Source of the DNA: Ichthyophis bannanicus
Lineage: Eukaryota; Chordata; Amphibia; Gymnophiona; Ichthyophiidae
DNA length: 64,000 nucleotides
Assembly (NCBI GenBank): GCA_033557465.1
Contig: CM066045.1
Location: 128,919,596-128,983,595, forward strand
Direction of reading: 5' to 3'
Below, piece by piece: positions 32,356 to 41,850 of this stretch. Below the pieces are notes generated by a model that was not told the origin of the DNA, did not search any database, and was given only the letters and a program-made list of their open reading frames with translations. Both the position numbers and the translations under genes were made by a program. The first letter of the stretch is position 1, and the number at the start of each line of letters is the position of its first letter.

Positions 32356-34075
32356 ATAGAAACATAGAAACGTAGAAACATGATGACAGAAAAAGACCAC
32401 AAGGCCCATCTAGTCTGTCCTTCCATAACAACAACTACAACAGTCCACTTTCTACCTTTAGAGATCCTCTGTGTTGGTCCCATGCTTTTTTGAATTCAGT
32501 TACTGTCCTCATCTCTACCACCTCCACTGGGAGACTATTCCACGGATCCACTACTCTTTCCGTAAAGAAATATTTCTGCATATCACTCCTGAATCTATCT
32601 CCCTTCACCCTCATCCCATGTCCCCTCGTAGCAGAACTTGCTTTCAATTGAAAGAGGCTCTCTCCCTGAACATTTACGCCACGGAGGTATTTAAACATCT
32701 CAATCATATCACCTCTATCCCGCCTTTCCTCTAAGGTGTACATATTAAGATCCTTAAGTCTGTCCTCATATGCTTTATAATGAAGCCCATTAATCATTTT
32801 AGTAGCAACCCTCTGCACCGACTCCATCCTGTTCACATCCTTTTGAAGGTGCGGTCTCCAGAATTGCACACTATACTCCAAATGAGGTCGCACCAAAGAC
32901 TTATACAGAGGTATTATCACCTCCTTTTTTCTGCTAGCCATTCCTCTCCGTATGCACCCAAGCATCCTTCTAGCTTTTGCCGTCGCCTTTTCTACCTGTT
33001 TAGCTACTTTAAGATCATCAGACACAACCACGCCTAGGTCCCGCTCTTCTTTAGTGGACAAAAGTACTTCACCTCCTATACTGTATTGCTCCCTTGGATT
33101 GCTGCAGCCCAAATGCATGACCTTACATTTTTTAACATTAAATCCCAGCTGCCAAATTCTAGACCATTCTTCAAGCTTAGCTAGATCCCTCCTCATGTTA
33201 TCTACACCTTCCTGGGTGTCTACTCTATTACAGATTTTGGTATCATCCGCAAAGAGGCAAAACCTTACCCGACAGCCCTTCCGCTATATCACTAACAAAG
33301 ATGTTAAAAAGAATCGGACCAAGGACAGATCCCTGGGGCACACCACTGGTAACATCCTTCTCCTCAGAGTGAGCTCCATTTACTTGTACTCTTTGTCGCC
33401 TCCCACCCAACCAATTTCTAAACCCAAGCAGTAACTTTAGGGTCCATCCCTAGGGTGCTCAGTTTGTTTATAAGTCGCCTGTGAGGAACAGTGTCAAAGG
33501 CTTTACTGAAATCTAAATACACCACATCTAGAGCTCTCCCTCGGTCCAACTCCCTGGTCACCCAGTCAAAGAAATCGATCAGATTTGTCTGACAAGACCT
33601 GCCTCTGGTGAATCCATGCTGCCTCGGATCCTGTAATCCGCCGGACTCCAGAAACCTCACTATTTTCTCTTTCAGCAGCGTTTCCAATAATTTACTCACC
33701 ACTGAAGTTAAACTAACCGGCCTGTAGTTTTCAACCACATCCTTACTTCCGCTTTTGTGTAAAGGCACCACTCCCGACTCCAACGAGGCATTGAAAAGGT
33801 CAGTCAGTGGAGTTGCTAGAACGTCCCCAAGTTCCCTCAGTATTCTAGGGTGTATCCCATCCGGTCCCATCGCTTTGTCTACTTTAAGTTGAGCTAGTTT
33901 CTCATGAACACAGTCTTCTGAAAATTGTTCAAGATGTCCCTCACTTCTGTTCTTATTTGTGGGTGTTTTCTGAGGTCCTGCTCCTGATTCTTCATCTGTG
34001 AACACAGAACAAAAATATTTGTTAAGCAATTCCGCTTTATCCTTATCAGCTTCTACATATTCCCCCCCTGCACTT
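32356..34075 (-). mobile_element. CR1-type LINE CR1-a, 5'-truncated, inserted in beta2
   Basis: The minus strand runs from ELLNKYFCSVFTDEESGAGP through YRPVSLTSVVSKLLETL, GFTRGRSCQTNLIDFFDWV, VVYLDFSKAFDTVPHRRL (motif A, 33418-34029) and MPQGS-type motif B to MHLGCSNPREQYSIGG, RPHLEYSVQFWRPHLQKD and WNSLPVEVVEMRTVTEFKKA (32435-33196). Near 33262 one base disrupts the motif-C region (expected CLFADDTKI). The 3' UTR ends in GGACAGACTAGATGGGCC and TTTCTATG-type octamers, the classical CR1 3' signature. 5' truncation at about 34075. Confidence 0.88.
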
Positions 34076-34862
34076 GTGTTTGGTTAGTTGTGTATTCTTG
34101 TGTAGTGTATTTGATTGTGGGTTGTAGGTTGCTGTAGTGTTGACTAAACAGGTAGGTTTCAAGTTCCTTCTTGAAGGAGGTAAGGTCCTTAATCTCTCTT
34201 AGGTATATTGGAAGTTTGTTCCATTGGCTGGGAGCATAATATGAAAAAGCAGTGTTGGTGGTTATTTGATTCGATTTTATCACGGCATTGGGAATTAGTA
34301 GCATGTTAAGGTTAGTTTTTCTTCTATCTGTTTTCTATTGGAGTCTGAAGTAATGTTGCTAACTGTGATGGGGCTAAGTCATTAATGAGTTTAAAAGTGG
34401 TGACAAGGGTTTTATATTGAATCCTCCTAGAAATTGGAAGCCAGTGGAGAGCGTATAGTCTGGGGGAGATATGATCGAATATTTTGGCTTTCACAATGAT
34501 TCGAGCAGTGACATTCTGAGCTCTTTGAAGGATGTGTAGATTCTTTTTAGATGTCCCTTGGAGTATGCCATTACAGAAGTCTAAATGTGGCATAATGAGA
34601 GCCTGGACAACTGTTCTGAAATCGTTGATGTCAATGAGGGGTCTGAGTTGCTGTATGGTTCTGAGCTTGAAAAATATAGTTTTGGCAATCTGTTTTATGT
34701 GGTGTGTCATGCTTAGCGTTTTGTCTAGTGTAACTCCAAGGTATTTAATTTCAGATTTGACTGGGAGAGTAATGTTCATCAGGTTGATGGAAGTTGGAGG
34801 GGTGAAGTTGGTATTTCTGGTTGGTAAGGAAGGTCGATTTGGATTTGTCTCTAACAAGCTAC
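34076..34862 (-). mobile_element. beta-type LINE beta2, C-terminal coding part
   Basis: Two minus-strand frames: 34324-34857 with VKSEIKYLGVTLDKTLSMTH, MPHLDFCNGILQGTSKKNLH and ISPRLYALHWLPISRRIQYK, and 34053-34304 with SYYAPSQWNKLPIYLREIKD. This is the post-RT part of a beta ORF2, with one in-frame stop between the blocks. The copy is 5'-truncated at 34862, where alpha2 resumes. Confidence 0.8.
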
Positions 34863-35229
34863 TCGGAGGGGAAGTGGTGTGAAGAGGCGAATGGAATGGA
34901 CTTCAAAAGAGAGGGAGGAGTTTGACTGAGGCAAAGGGAAGTGTTGGAATTGGCAAGAGGGGGAGAGTAGAAGCCCAACACCACCACCGCGGCCAGTGGA
35001 TTGAGGGGTGTGAGTGCACTGGTAGCCCCCGTGGCAGAGAGCAGCAGTGGATGCGGTATCGTCTGGTTGGAGCCAGGTCTCAAGTTAGGGTAAGAAGGTG
35101 TAGCGCATTAGAGATAAAGATATCATGAGTAAAAGGAAGCTTGTTAGAGACTGAGCAGGCGTTCCATAGAGCACATGAGAATGGGAGAGTGGAGGGGGGG
35201 AAGGAGAGAGATATGGATGAGGTTGGACA

Positions 35230-35600
35230 AGTTACGTGAGGATTTCATTCCAGAGTAAAGCAGCGGTCTAAGGGGGCCGTTATGTGAGGATCTACTTTCA
35301 GAGTAGTACAGAGATCTAGAGGGGCCAGGGTACGGGTGGGTGTCTCTGGATGAGTGTGCTCTCCTTGAGGGGCATGAGGGAGGGTAGGAGGAGGGGGAAT
35401 AAAGGGGGGTCCTGATGATATTAGATAGGTTACATGAGGATCTTTTTTTAGTGAGCTAGAACTCTAAGGGGGATAGGTTTGGGGTTGATATCTCTGGAAG
35501 AGTGATTGGGGTATGAGTGAGGGAGGGTGGAAGGGGAAAGGAGAGGGATATGGATGAGATTAGATAAGGTACGTGAGGAACTCTTCTTAGAGTGAGAAAG
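35230..35600 (-). repeat. Tandem modules in the alpha2 ORF2 N-terminal region
   Basis: Successive units on the plus strand begin GTTACGTGAGGATTTC, GTTATGTGAGGATCTAC, GTTACATGAGGATCTTT and GTACGTGAGGAACTC, about 55-140 bp apart and each followed by AGAGT and a GGGGCC/AGGCCAGGG-type stretch. On the coding strand the intact units read SRTLSNLIHIPLLSPSTLPH and a GDINPxPxP-like end, so the repeat includes the 2A-like block. Confidence 0.6.
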
Positions 35601-35607
35601 AAATTGA

Positions 35608-35665
35608 GGGAGGCCAGGGTTGGGGTTGATATTACCTGATGAGAGAAGGAGAAGGAGTAGTAGAG
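35608..35665 (-). other. 2A-like motif region in alpha2 ORF2
   Basis: The coding strand reads a run of leucines followed by SSGNINPNPGLP. This resembles the D-V/I-E-x-N-P-G-P consensus of 2A ribosome-skipping peptides, which have been reported in APE-type LINEs, but it has N for D, N for E and Leu before the last Pro. alpha1 has the decayed equivalent SSGDFTPIPSPP. Confidence 0.5.
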
Positions 35666-35929
35666 AATGGGGTAGGGTGGAGGTGGTACGGCGGAAGCAA
35701 GGGTGGGGTTGCCTTAAAGAGAGGGGGGTTGGTTGTATGAGGGGGAGGGTGTGATGAAGCTCAAGAGTAGATGCTAGGTAAGAAGACAGAATGGAGGGAG
35801 AAGTGAGGAAGGTAGAGGGAGCGTAGAGGGGAGAGGGGTCAGGGTGCTGGTGGGAAGGGAGGCAGTTAGGGAGTATGAGGAAGAGAAGGACAATGTGATG
35901 TGGGGCCATAGAAGAGGAGTAGTGGGGGC

Positions 35930-36640
35930 TATGCAGTGTATGTTACCTTACAAGCAATGAGCTATGCAGTGTATGTTATCTTACAAGCAATGAGGTGGTT
36001 AAGGTATCTATGCCTTATGCAGTGTATGTTGAGTTATAAGTGGGGACCGTATGCTATGGAGTATAGGTTAAAGTGCCAGCAATGGTAGTGGGGATAGTAT
36101 GGAGTACAGGTTAGAATGCAAGCAATGTTAGTGGGGAGACTATAGCCTGTGCCGCAAAGTTCAATGTAAGTAATGGGTAGCAAGTTCAATATAAGCAATG
36201 TCCAGGCAAGCAGCAAATGGTAACCTACAAGCAATGGGTAGCAAGTTCAATGAAAGCAATGGCCAGGCAAGCAGCAAATGGTAACCTACAAGCAATGAGG
36301 CAGCAGGTTCAATGTAAGTAATGGCTAGCAAGTTCAATGTAAGCAGTATCCAGGCAGCGGGATCGACATAAGCAATGGGTAGCAAGCAATAATAAGGAGG
36401 GGATGGGGTAGCAATGGAGGCAAGGCTGTGAGTAGCAGTGGGGTAGCAATGGAGTGGACCGGTGAGTGCTTACGTATTGTGGGTGCTGGTTGGACCTCAG
36501 GAGCTGAGTTGGGGAGGAGTGTTACATACCCATTCTGTTTATCGATGCTGCAGTGGTACCCGGGTGATCCGTTGGTGTTGAGCTGGTCCAAATATTGTGT
36601 TGGAGGTGTGGTGGAGTCGGCAACAGTGTATGAGTAGATT
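35930..36640. repeat. Irregular array in the alpha2 5' region (CAAGCAATG units)
   Basis: Repeated short blocks: CTATGCAGTGTATGTTA, AACCTACAAGCAATG, GCAAGTTCAATGTAAGCAAT and CCAGGCAAGCAGCAAATGG recur with variable order across about 450 bp (35930-36380). 36380-36640 is less repetitive. It probably represents the promoter/5' UTR array of the LINE. Confidence 0.55.
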
Positions 36641-36644
36641 ATGA

Positions 36645-36788
36645 CCCAAACACCTAAGAACATAAATCGGTCTTTTTTTGAAAAGTCAATAGTTCATTCT
36701 TTCTGAAGATATAATCAGGTAATTCATTCCAGACTGCAAGATCAACAACCAAAAACTTGGTCCCTGGTTTTCTCTCCTGTGACCTGAT
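36645..36788 (-). mobile_element. LINE C-terminal scrap
   Basis: The minus strand reads RSQERKPGTKFLVVDLAVWN then ELPDYIFRKNELLTFQKKTD, the W-N-LP...F-K block that ends L2-type ORF2. Only about 45 residues survive before the CR1-b 3' end at 36789. Confidence 0.5.
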
Positions 36789-36794
36789 TATAGA

Positions 36795-39695
36795 AACATA
36801 GAAATATGATGACAGAAAAAGACCACATGGCCTATCTAGTCTGTCCTTCCATATCAACAACTACAACAGTCCTCTTTTTACCTTTAGAGATCCTCTGTGT
36901 TTGTCCCATGCTTTTTTGAATTCAGTTACTGTCCTTATCTCTACCACCTCCACTGCGAGACTATTCCACGGATCCACTATTCTTTCCATAAAGAAATATT
37001 TCCGCATATCACTCCTGAATCTATCTCCCTTCACCCTCATTGCATGTCCCCTCGTAGCAGAACTCGCTTTCAATTGAAAGAGGCTCTCTCCCTGAAAATT
37101 TATGCCACGGAGATATTTAAACATCTCAATCATATCACCTCTATCCCACCTTTCCTCTAAAGTGTACATATTAAGATCCTTCAGTCAGTCCTCATATGCT
37201 TTATAATGAAGACCACTAATCATTTGAGTAGCCACCCTCTGCACAGACTCCATCCTGTTCACATCCCTTTGAAGGTGCGGTTTCCAGAATTGCACACTAT
37301 ACTCCAAATGAGGTCGCACCAAAGACTTATACAGAGGCACTATCACCTCCTTTTTTCTGCTATCCATTCTTCTCCGTATGCACCCAAGCATCCTTCTAGC
37401 TTTTACCATCACCTTTTCTACCTGTTTAGCTACTTTAAGATCATCAGACACAACCACGCCTAGGTCCCGCTATTCTTTAGTGGACAAAAGTACTTCACCA
37501 GCCTATACTATATTGCTCCCTTGGATTGCTGAAGCCCAGATGCATGACCTTACATTTTTTAACATTAAATCCCAGCTGCCAAATTCTAGACCATTCTTCA
37601 AGCTTAGCTAGATCCCTCCTCATGTTATCTACACCTTCCTGGGTGTCTACTCTATTGCAGATTTTGGTATCATCCACAAAGAGGCAAGCCCTTCTGCTAT
37701 ATCACTAACAAAGATGTTAAAAAGAATCGGACCAAGGAGAGATCCCTGGGGCATACCACTGGTAATATCCTTCTCCTCAGAGTGAGCTCCATTTACTTGT
37801 ACTCTTTGTCGCCTCCCACCCAACCAATTTCTAACCCAAGCAGTAACTTTAGGGTCCATCCCTAGGGTGCTCAGTTTGTTTATAAGTCGCCTGTGAGGAA
37901 CAGTGTCAGAGGCTTTACTGAAATCTAAATACACCACATCTAGGGCTCTCCCTCAGTCCAACTCCCTGGTCACCCAGTCAAAGAAATCAATCAGATTTGT
38001 CTGACAAGACCTGCCTCTGGTGAATCCATGCTGCCTCAGATCCTGTAATCCGCTGGACTCCAGAAACCTCACTATTTTCTCTTTCGGCAGCATTTCCAAT
38101 AATTTACTCACCACCGAAGTTAAACTAACCGGCCTGTAGTTTTCAACCACATCCTTACTTCCGCTTTTGTGTAAAGGCACCACATGAGCCTCTCTCCAGT
38201 CCTTTGGCACCACTCCCGACTCCAAGGCATTGAAAAGGTCAGTCAGTGAAGCTGCTAGAACGTCCCCAAGTTCCCTCAGTATTCTAGTGTGTATCCCATC
38301 CGGTCCCATCGCTTTGTCTACTTTAAGTTGAGCTAGTTTCTCACGAACACAGTCTTCTGAAAATTGTTCAAGATGTCCCTCGCTTCTGTTCCTGTTTGTG
38401 GGTGTTTTCTGAGGTCCTGCTCCTGGTTCTTCATCTGTGAACACAGAACAGAAATATTTGTTAAGCAATTCCGCTTTATCCTTATCAGCTTCTACATATT
38501 CCTCCCCTGCACCCTTGAGTCTGACAATACCACTTTTGCCCTTCCTCTTCTCACTAATATATCTCAAAAATGTCTTATCCCCCCATTTTATTGCATTGGC
38601 TATTTCCTCCTCCTTTTGAATCTTTGCCTTCCTGACTACTTTGCTAGCTTCTCTAAGTTTTTCCAAATACAGATGCCTGACTTCCTCTCTCTGTGATCTC
38701 TTGTATTTCATGAAGGCCTCCCTCTTTTTCTTCACTTTTTCAGCTACTTCTTTCGAAAACCATAGCGGTCTCCTTTTCCTTTTACCTTTATTTACCATTT
38801 TAACAAAAAGGTTGCTTGCCCTTAAAATATCCCCTTTCAGTTTTTCCCACTGTTTTTCTACATCCCCCAGCTGTTCCCATCCCACTAATGACTCCCTGAG
38901 GTATTGGCCCATCTTGGCAAAGTTAGTCTTCCTAAAGTCTAAGATCCTCACCTTTGAATGGATTCTAACAGCCCTAGTCCTAGTACTGAACCACACCATC
39001 TGGTGATCACTGGATGCAAAATGATCTCCCACTGCAACATCAGAAACACTTTCACCATTGGTAAGCACCAAGTCCAGTATTGCCCATTCACGTGTGGGGT
39101 CTGTTACCAATTGCCTGAATAGTTCTCCCTGTAGAGAATCCAGGATCTCCTTACTTCTAGATGATACTGCAGCAGGAATGTGTCAATGAACATTTGGCAT
39201 ATTGAAATCTCCTATCAGTAGCACTTCCCCTTTCCTAGCAATGCTGCGTATGTCTTCAATTAACTCTCTGTCCACCTCTTCCTCTTGTGAGGGAGGTCTG
39301 TATATCACACCAATGCAAATAGATTTCTCTTTCCCTCTTTCTAGTTTAACCCACAATGCCTCCTCTCTCCCTTTTAAGCTCTGTAATTCCAAAGCTTTCA
39401 TAGTAGTTTTTACATATAGTGCCACTCCTCCTCCCCTTCTTCCTACCCTGTCCTTTCTGAATAAAGTATAGCCAGGTATAGTTACATCCCAGTCATGGTT
39501 TTCTGTGAACCATGTTTCTGTAACTGCCACTAAATCCAAGTCAGCCACTCCCACCAAAGCTTCAACATCAGGGATCTTATTTCCCATGCTACGGGCATTT
39601 ATACACACTGCTTTCCATATGTTACCCCTGTTACCCATTTCCATAAAGGTATTTAATGTATCACCTACCTGGGGGCTTTCTTCACCCATCCACAA
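36795..39695 (-). pseudogene. CR1-b ORF2 (APE endonuclease + reverse transcriptase), few lesions
   Basis: Endonuclease: VCINARSMGNKIPDVEALVG, VTETWFTENHDW, RRGGGVALYVK, GVIYRPPS and LIGDFNMPNVH, followed by a premature stop at about 39182, then AILDLVLTNGE and SSDHQMVWF. RT: LAQLKVDKAMGPDGIHTRIL, YRPVSLTSVVSKLLEML, RQHGFTRGRSCQTNLIDFFD, a stop after TRELD, DVVYLDFSKASDTVPHRRLI (motif A, F to S at AFD), [20 protein letters not shown] (motif B). The motif-C site reads C-L-F-V-D-D-T and has lost about 15 nt relative to CR1-a. C-terminal blocks follow at 37457-36861. The enzyme would nick and reverse-transcribe CR1 RNA; here it is inactive by stops, a frameshift and the FVDD change. Confidence 0.85.
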
Positions 39696-39900
39696 CGAAT
39701 CTAGTTTAAAGCCCTCTTCAGCAAATTAGCCAGTCTAGTACCGAAGACGCGTTGACCTTAGAACAGCATCCCATGGTCTAGGAAACCAAAACGCTCTCGA
39801 TGACACCATCCACGCAGCCAGAAACCAGTCAGGAAACGTGGCAGGGAGTTCTAAAATTGCCTTTATTGTTCCACTTATTGTTCCACGGATCAAATGTGCC

Positions 39901-39944
39901 AACCCGACACAGGCCGTGTTTCGTACACCGCTTCTTCAGGGGTT
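39901..39944 (-). ncRNA. Hammerhead-ribozyme-like motif, left arm
   Basis: The minus strand reads AACCC, CTGAAGA, AGCGGTGTAC, GAA, ACAC-GGCCT-GTGT, C, GGGTT. It differs from the right arm at the variable position 7 (A for T), which hammerheads tolerate. The weak stem II is the same. Confidence 0.58.
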
Positions 39945-40233
39945 AGGGGCTTACACTGTAACCTGCTAACATAAAACACGAACTCTCATTGATTGGCAGG
40001 GCCGTAGGAACCACCTGCCTCACACTTGCGATGTAGATAAAACTGAACCGTATACAAAAGAACCACTGCCAGCGAGCAGGAAAAGAAACCATTAAACATC
40101 GCTCGCTGACAGTGGTTCTTTTGTATACGGTTCAGTTTTATCTACATCGCAAGTGTGAGGCAGGTGGTTCCTACGGTCCTGCCAATCAATGAGAGTTCAT
40201 GTTTTATGTTGGCAGGTTACAGTGTAAGCCCCT

Positions 40234-40277
40234 AACCCCTGATGAAGCGGTGTACGAAACACGGCCTGTGTCGGGTT
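40234..40277 (+). ncRNA. Hammerhead-ribozyme-like motif, right arm
   Basis: Order: AACCC (stem I 5' side), CTGATGA (core), AGCGGTGTAC (stem II position), GAA (core), ACAC-GGCCT-GTGT (stem III), C at the cleavage site (40272), GGGTT (stem I 3' side). All conserved core nucleotides are present, stem I gives five pairs and stem III four pairs. Stem II cannot be drawn convincingly, so activity is uncertain. Confidence 0.6.
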
Positions 40278-41850
40278 GGCACACTTGATTCGTGGAACAA
40301 TAAGTGGAACAATAAAGGCAATTTTAGAACTCCCTGCCACGTTTCCTGACTGGTTTCTGGTTGCCCACGTGGCGGTTTGCTGTCTTTTGGTGGACCATCC
40401 ACGCAGCCATGCATTCATCTCCAGGATGCGAGCCTCTCTGCCTTGGCCTTTACCCTCAACAGGGAGGATTGAAGAGAACACCACCTGTGCACCTAACTGC
40501 TTCATCCTCTGTCCCAGAGCCATGAAGTCACTTTTGATACGTTCCGAGGTATACCTGGCAGTATCATTTGTTCCAACATGGATTAGCAACATTGGGTAAT
40601 AGTCAGTGGGCTTGATGAGTCTCGGCAAACTCTCCGTAACATCTTGGATTTTGGCACCAGGCAGACAGCATACCTCTCTGGACATCAAGTCTAGTTGGCA
40701 GATGGACGCCTCTACCCTTCAGAAGAGAGTCTCCAACCACCACTACCCTTCGTTTCCTTGTGGTCACTGATTCTGCAAGTTTGGGGTACTTGAGCTCTGG
40801 TTCTTCTCTTTCCAGGGCTGCTTTCACCTCCTCCATTTCCAGGGCTGCATAATGGTTCTTCAATTCAAGGGCTGGAGAAGTTGGATTGGTGATTTTGCAG
40901 GCCCTGGTGACTTGTGTCCAACCAGCGACATTCTGTTGGCACCCATCTTCTCCTCTGCTGGAGAGCTTGGTTGCTGCAAGAAGCATCCCAACAATGTACT
41001 TCTCACTGTCTTGAATGCTCCTCAGCCTCGCCACCTCCTCTCTGAGTTCCTCCACTTGTTTCCTCAGAGCTTCAGCATGCAGGCACCCTGCAGATGGAAC
41101 CGATCCTTCATCTGGCATTAGGACCTTTGTCTGGACCGAGGCAGAAGCTGTAATGGAGGCAACAGATTTAGCGATACGATTTTTCCCAGCCATTGTTCTG
41201 TTCGTGGAGCTTAGGTATCTGTTAAAGCAAAAGAGAGAGATCTATCAAGTATCGGCCGGTTTCCCAGCTGTCCTTTCAGAGAAAAAGCAGTTAAATCTCT
41301 TTAATTATATACAAAATGTGCTGCTCCAATTCTCTGTGATTTGTTAAATGGGGAGGTGCCCTATAAAGCAAGACTGCTCACTAGGGGTGGGTGGTAGTTG
41401 GGGTGGGTAGGGAAGGAACTAACACCTGATTAGGTGTTAGCAGTTCCCAAAGCTGAGGCGGTTACTAGAGTTCAACAACCTACTCTGCTCAAGGAAATTT
41501 CCACTAAAGCACCAAAAAGAAAGTAACCTTGCTTTAAAAATATACAAAAACCCTTTTAAGAGCTCCAAGTCAAAGAGCTAGCAATTTAATAAAATAAACC
41601 CTCAAATCCTTACTGTTGGTTGATCTGTAGAGCCCCTGTTAGGAAAGGCTCAACAGGGCAGGGCACTGGAGCCTTTTATGCAGGCCTCAGCTGCTCTCAG
41701 GTAATCAGGCACACTAACTCCTGATTAGGTGTTAGCAGTTCCCAAAGCAGTTCCCAAAGATTATGAAAAGGAATGATGAGAAGGCTTTCTCAAAAGGAGC
41801 GTAATTAATGTGGTGGATTTTAGAAACCACTTAGAGGCCGATTCTATACT

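Larger units (their letters stand above)
34863..36640 (-). mobile_element. alpha2 LINE, 5' part (5' UTR, N-terminus, endonuclease start)
   Basis: The frame starting at 35909 (MAPHHIVLLFLILPNCLPS) opens ORF2 with a hydrophobic leader, a long Leu run and SSGNINPNPGLP. It continues through repeated Pro-rich modules to LTLTETWLQPDDTASAAA near 35050-35100 and ends at FPSE (34863). By comparison with alpha1, about 50 bp between FPSE and FDSW are missing at the beta2 insertion site. 35930-36640 is a repetitive 5' UTR. Confidence 0.75.
39820..40393. mobile_element. 574-bp palindromic element (inverted Penelope-like termini) in CR1-b ORF1
   Basis: The arms 39820-40077 and about 40101-40358 are near-exact reverse complements (outer ends AGAAACCAGTCAGGAAACGT and ACGTTTCCTGACTGGTTTCT) around a loop of about 23 nt. 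A 35-nt unpaired extension, GGTTGCCCACGTGGCGG and onward, follows the right arm (40359-40393). A 15-bp target duplication ACCATCCACGCAGCC flanks it exactly (39805-39819, 40394-40408). Each arm carries a hammerhead-like core and an AATAAAGG stretch, the layout of Penelope-like pseudo-LTRs. No ORF is inside. Confidence 0.75.
39740..41193 (-). pseudogene. CR1-b ORF1 (coiled coil + SGNH esterase-like), split by an insertion
   Basis: It starts MAGKNRIAKSVASI at 41193. Residues about 38-75 (LHAEALRKQVEELREEVARL...) look like a coiled coil. KRRVVVVGDSLLKG at about residue 150 is the GDS block I of SGNH hydrolases. After a one-base frame change near 40680 the next frame (40688-) gives LLIHVGTNDTARYTSERIK, the GTND block III, then ILEMNAWLRGW. 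The ORF resumes on the far side of the palindromic insert near 39804 (CHRERFGFLDHGMLF). Esterase-type ORF1 is known for CR1-group elements. The catalytic Ser (GDS) and Asn (GTND) are retained. Confidence 0.8.
36789..41850 (-). mobile_element. CR1-type LINE CR1-b, nearly full length
   Basis: Order on the minus strand: 5' UTR (about 41850-41195, with a TGATTAGGTGTTAGCAGTTC block present twice, near 41430 and 41720), ORF1 (41193-40200), ORF2 (about 39700-36800) and a 3' UTR ending with GGACAGACTAGATAGGCC and TTTCTATG octamers at 36789. A 574-bp palindromic element (39820-40393) splits the end of ORF1. The shared segment is very similar to CR1-a. Several small lesions are present, so it is not active. 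Confidence 0.88.

Noticed and set aside
40234..40277. Claiming an active hammerhead ribozyme
   Set aside because: Stem II (AGCGGTGTAC) does not form a convincing helix, so only a hammerhead-like motif is reported.
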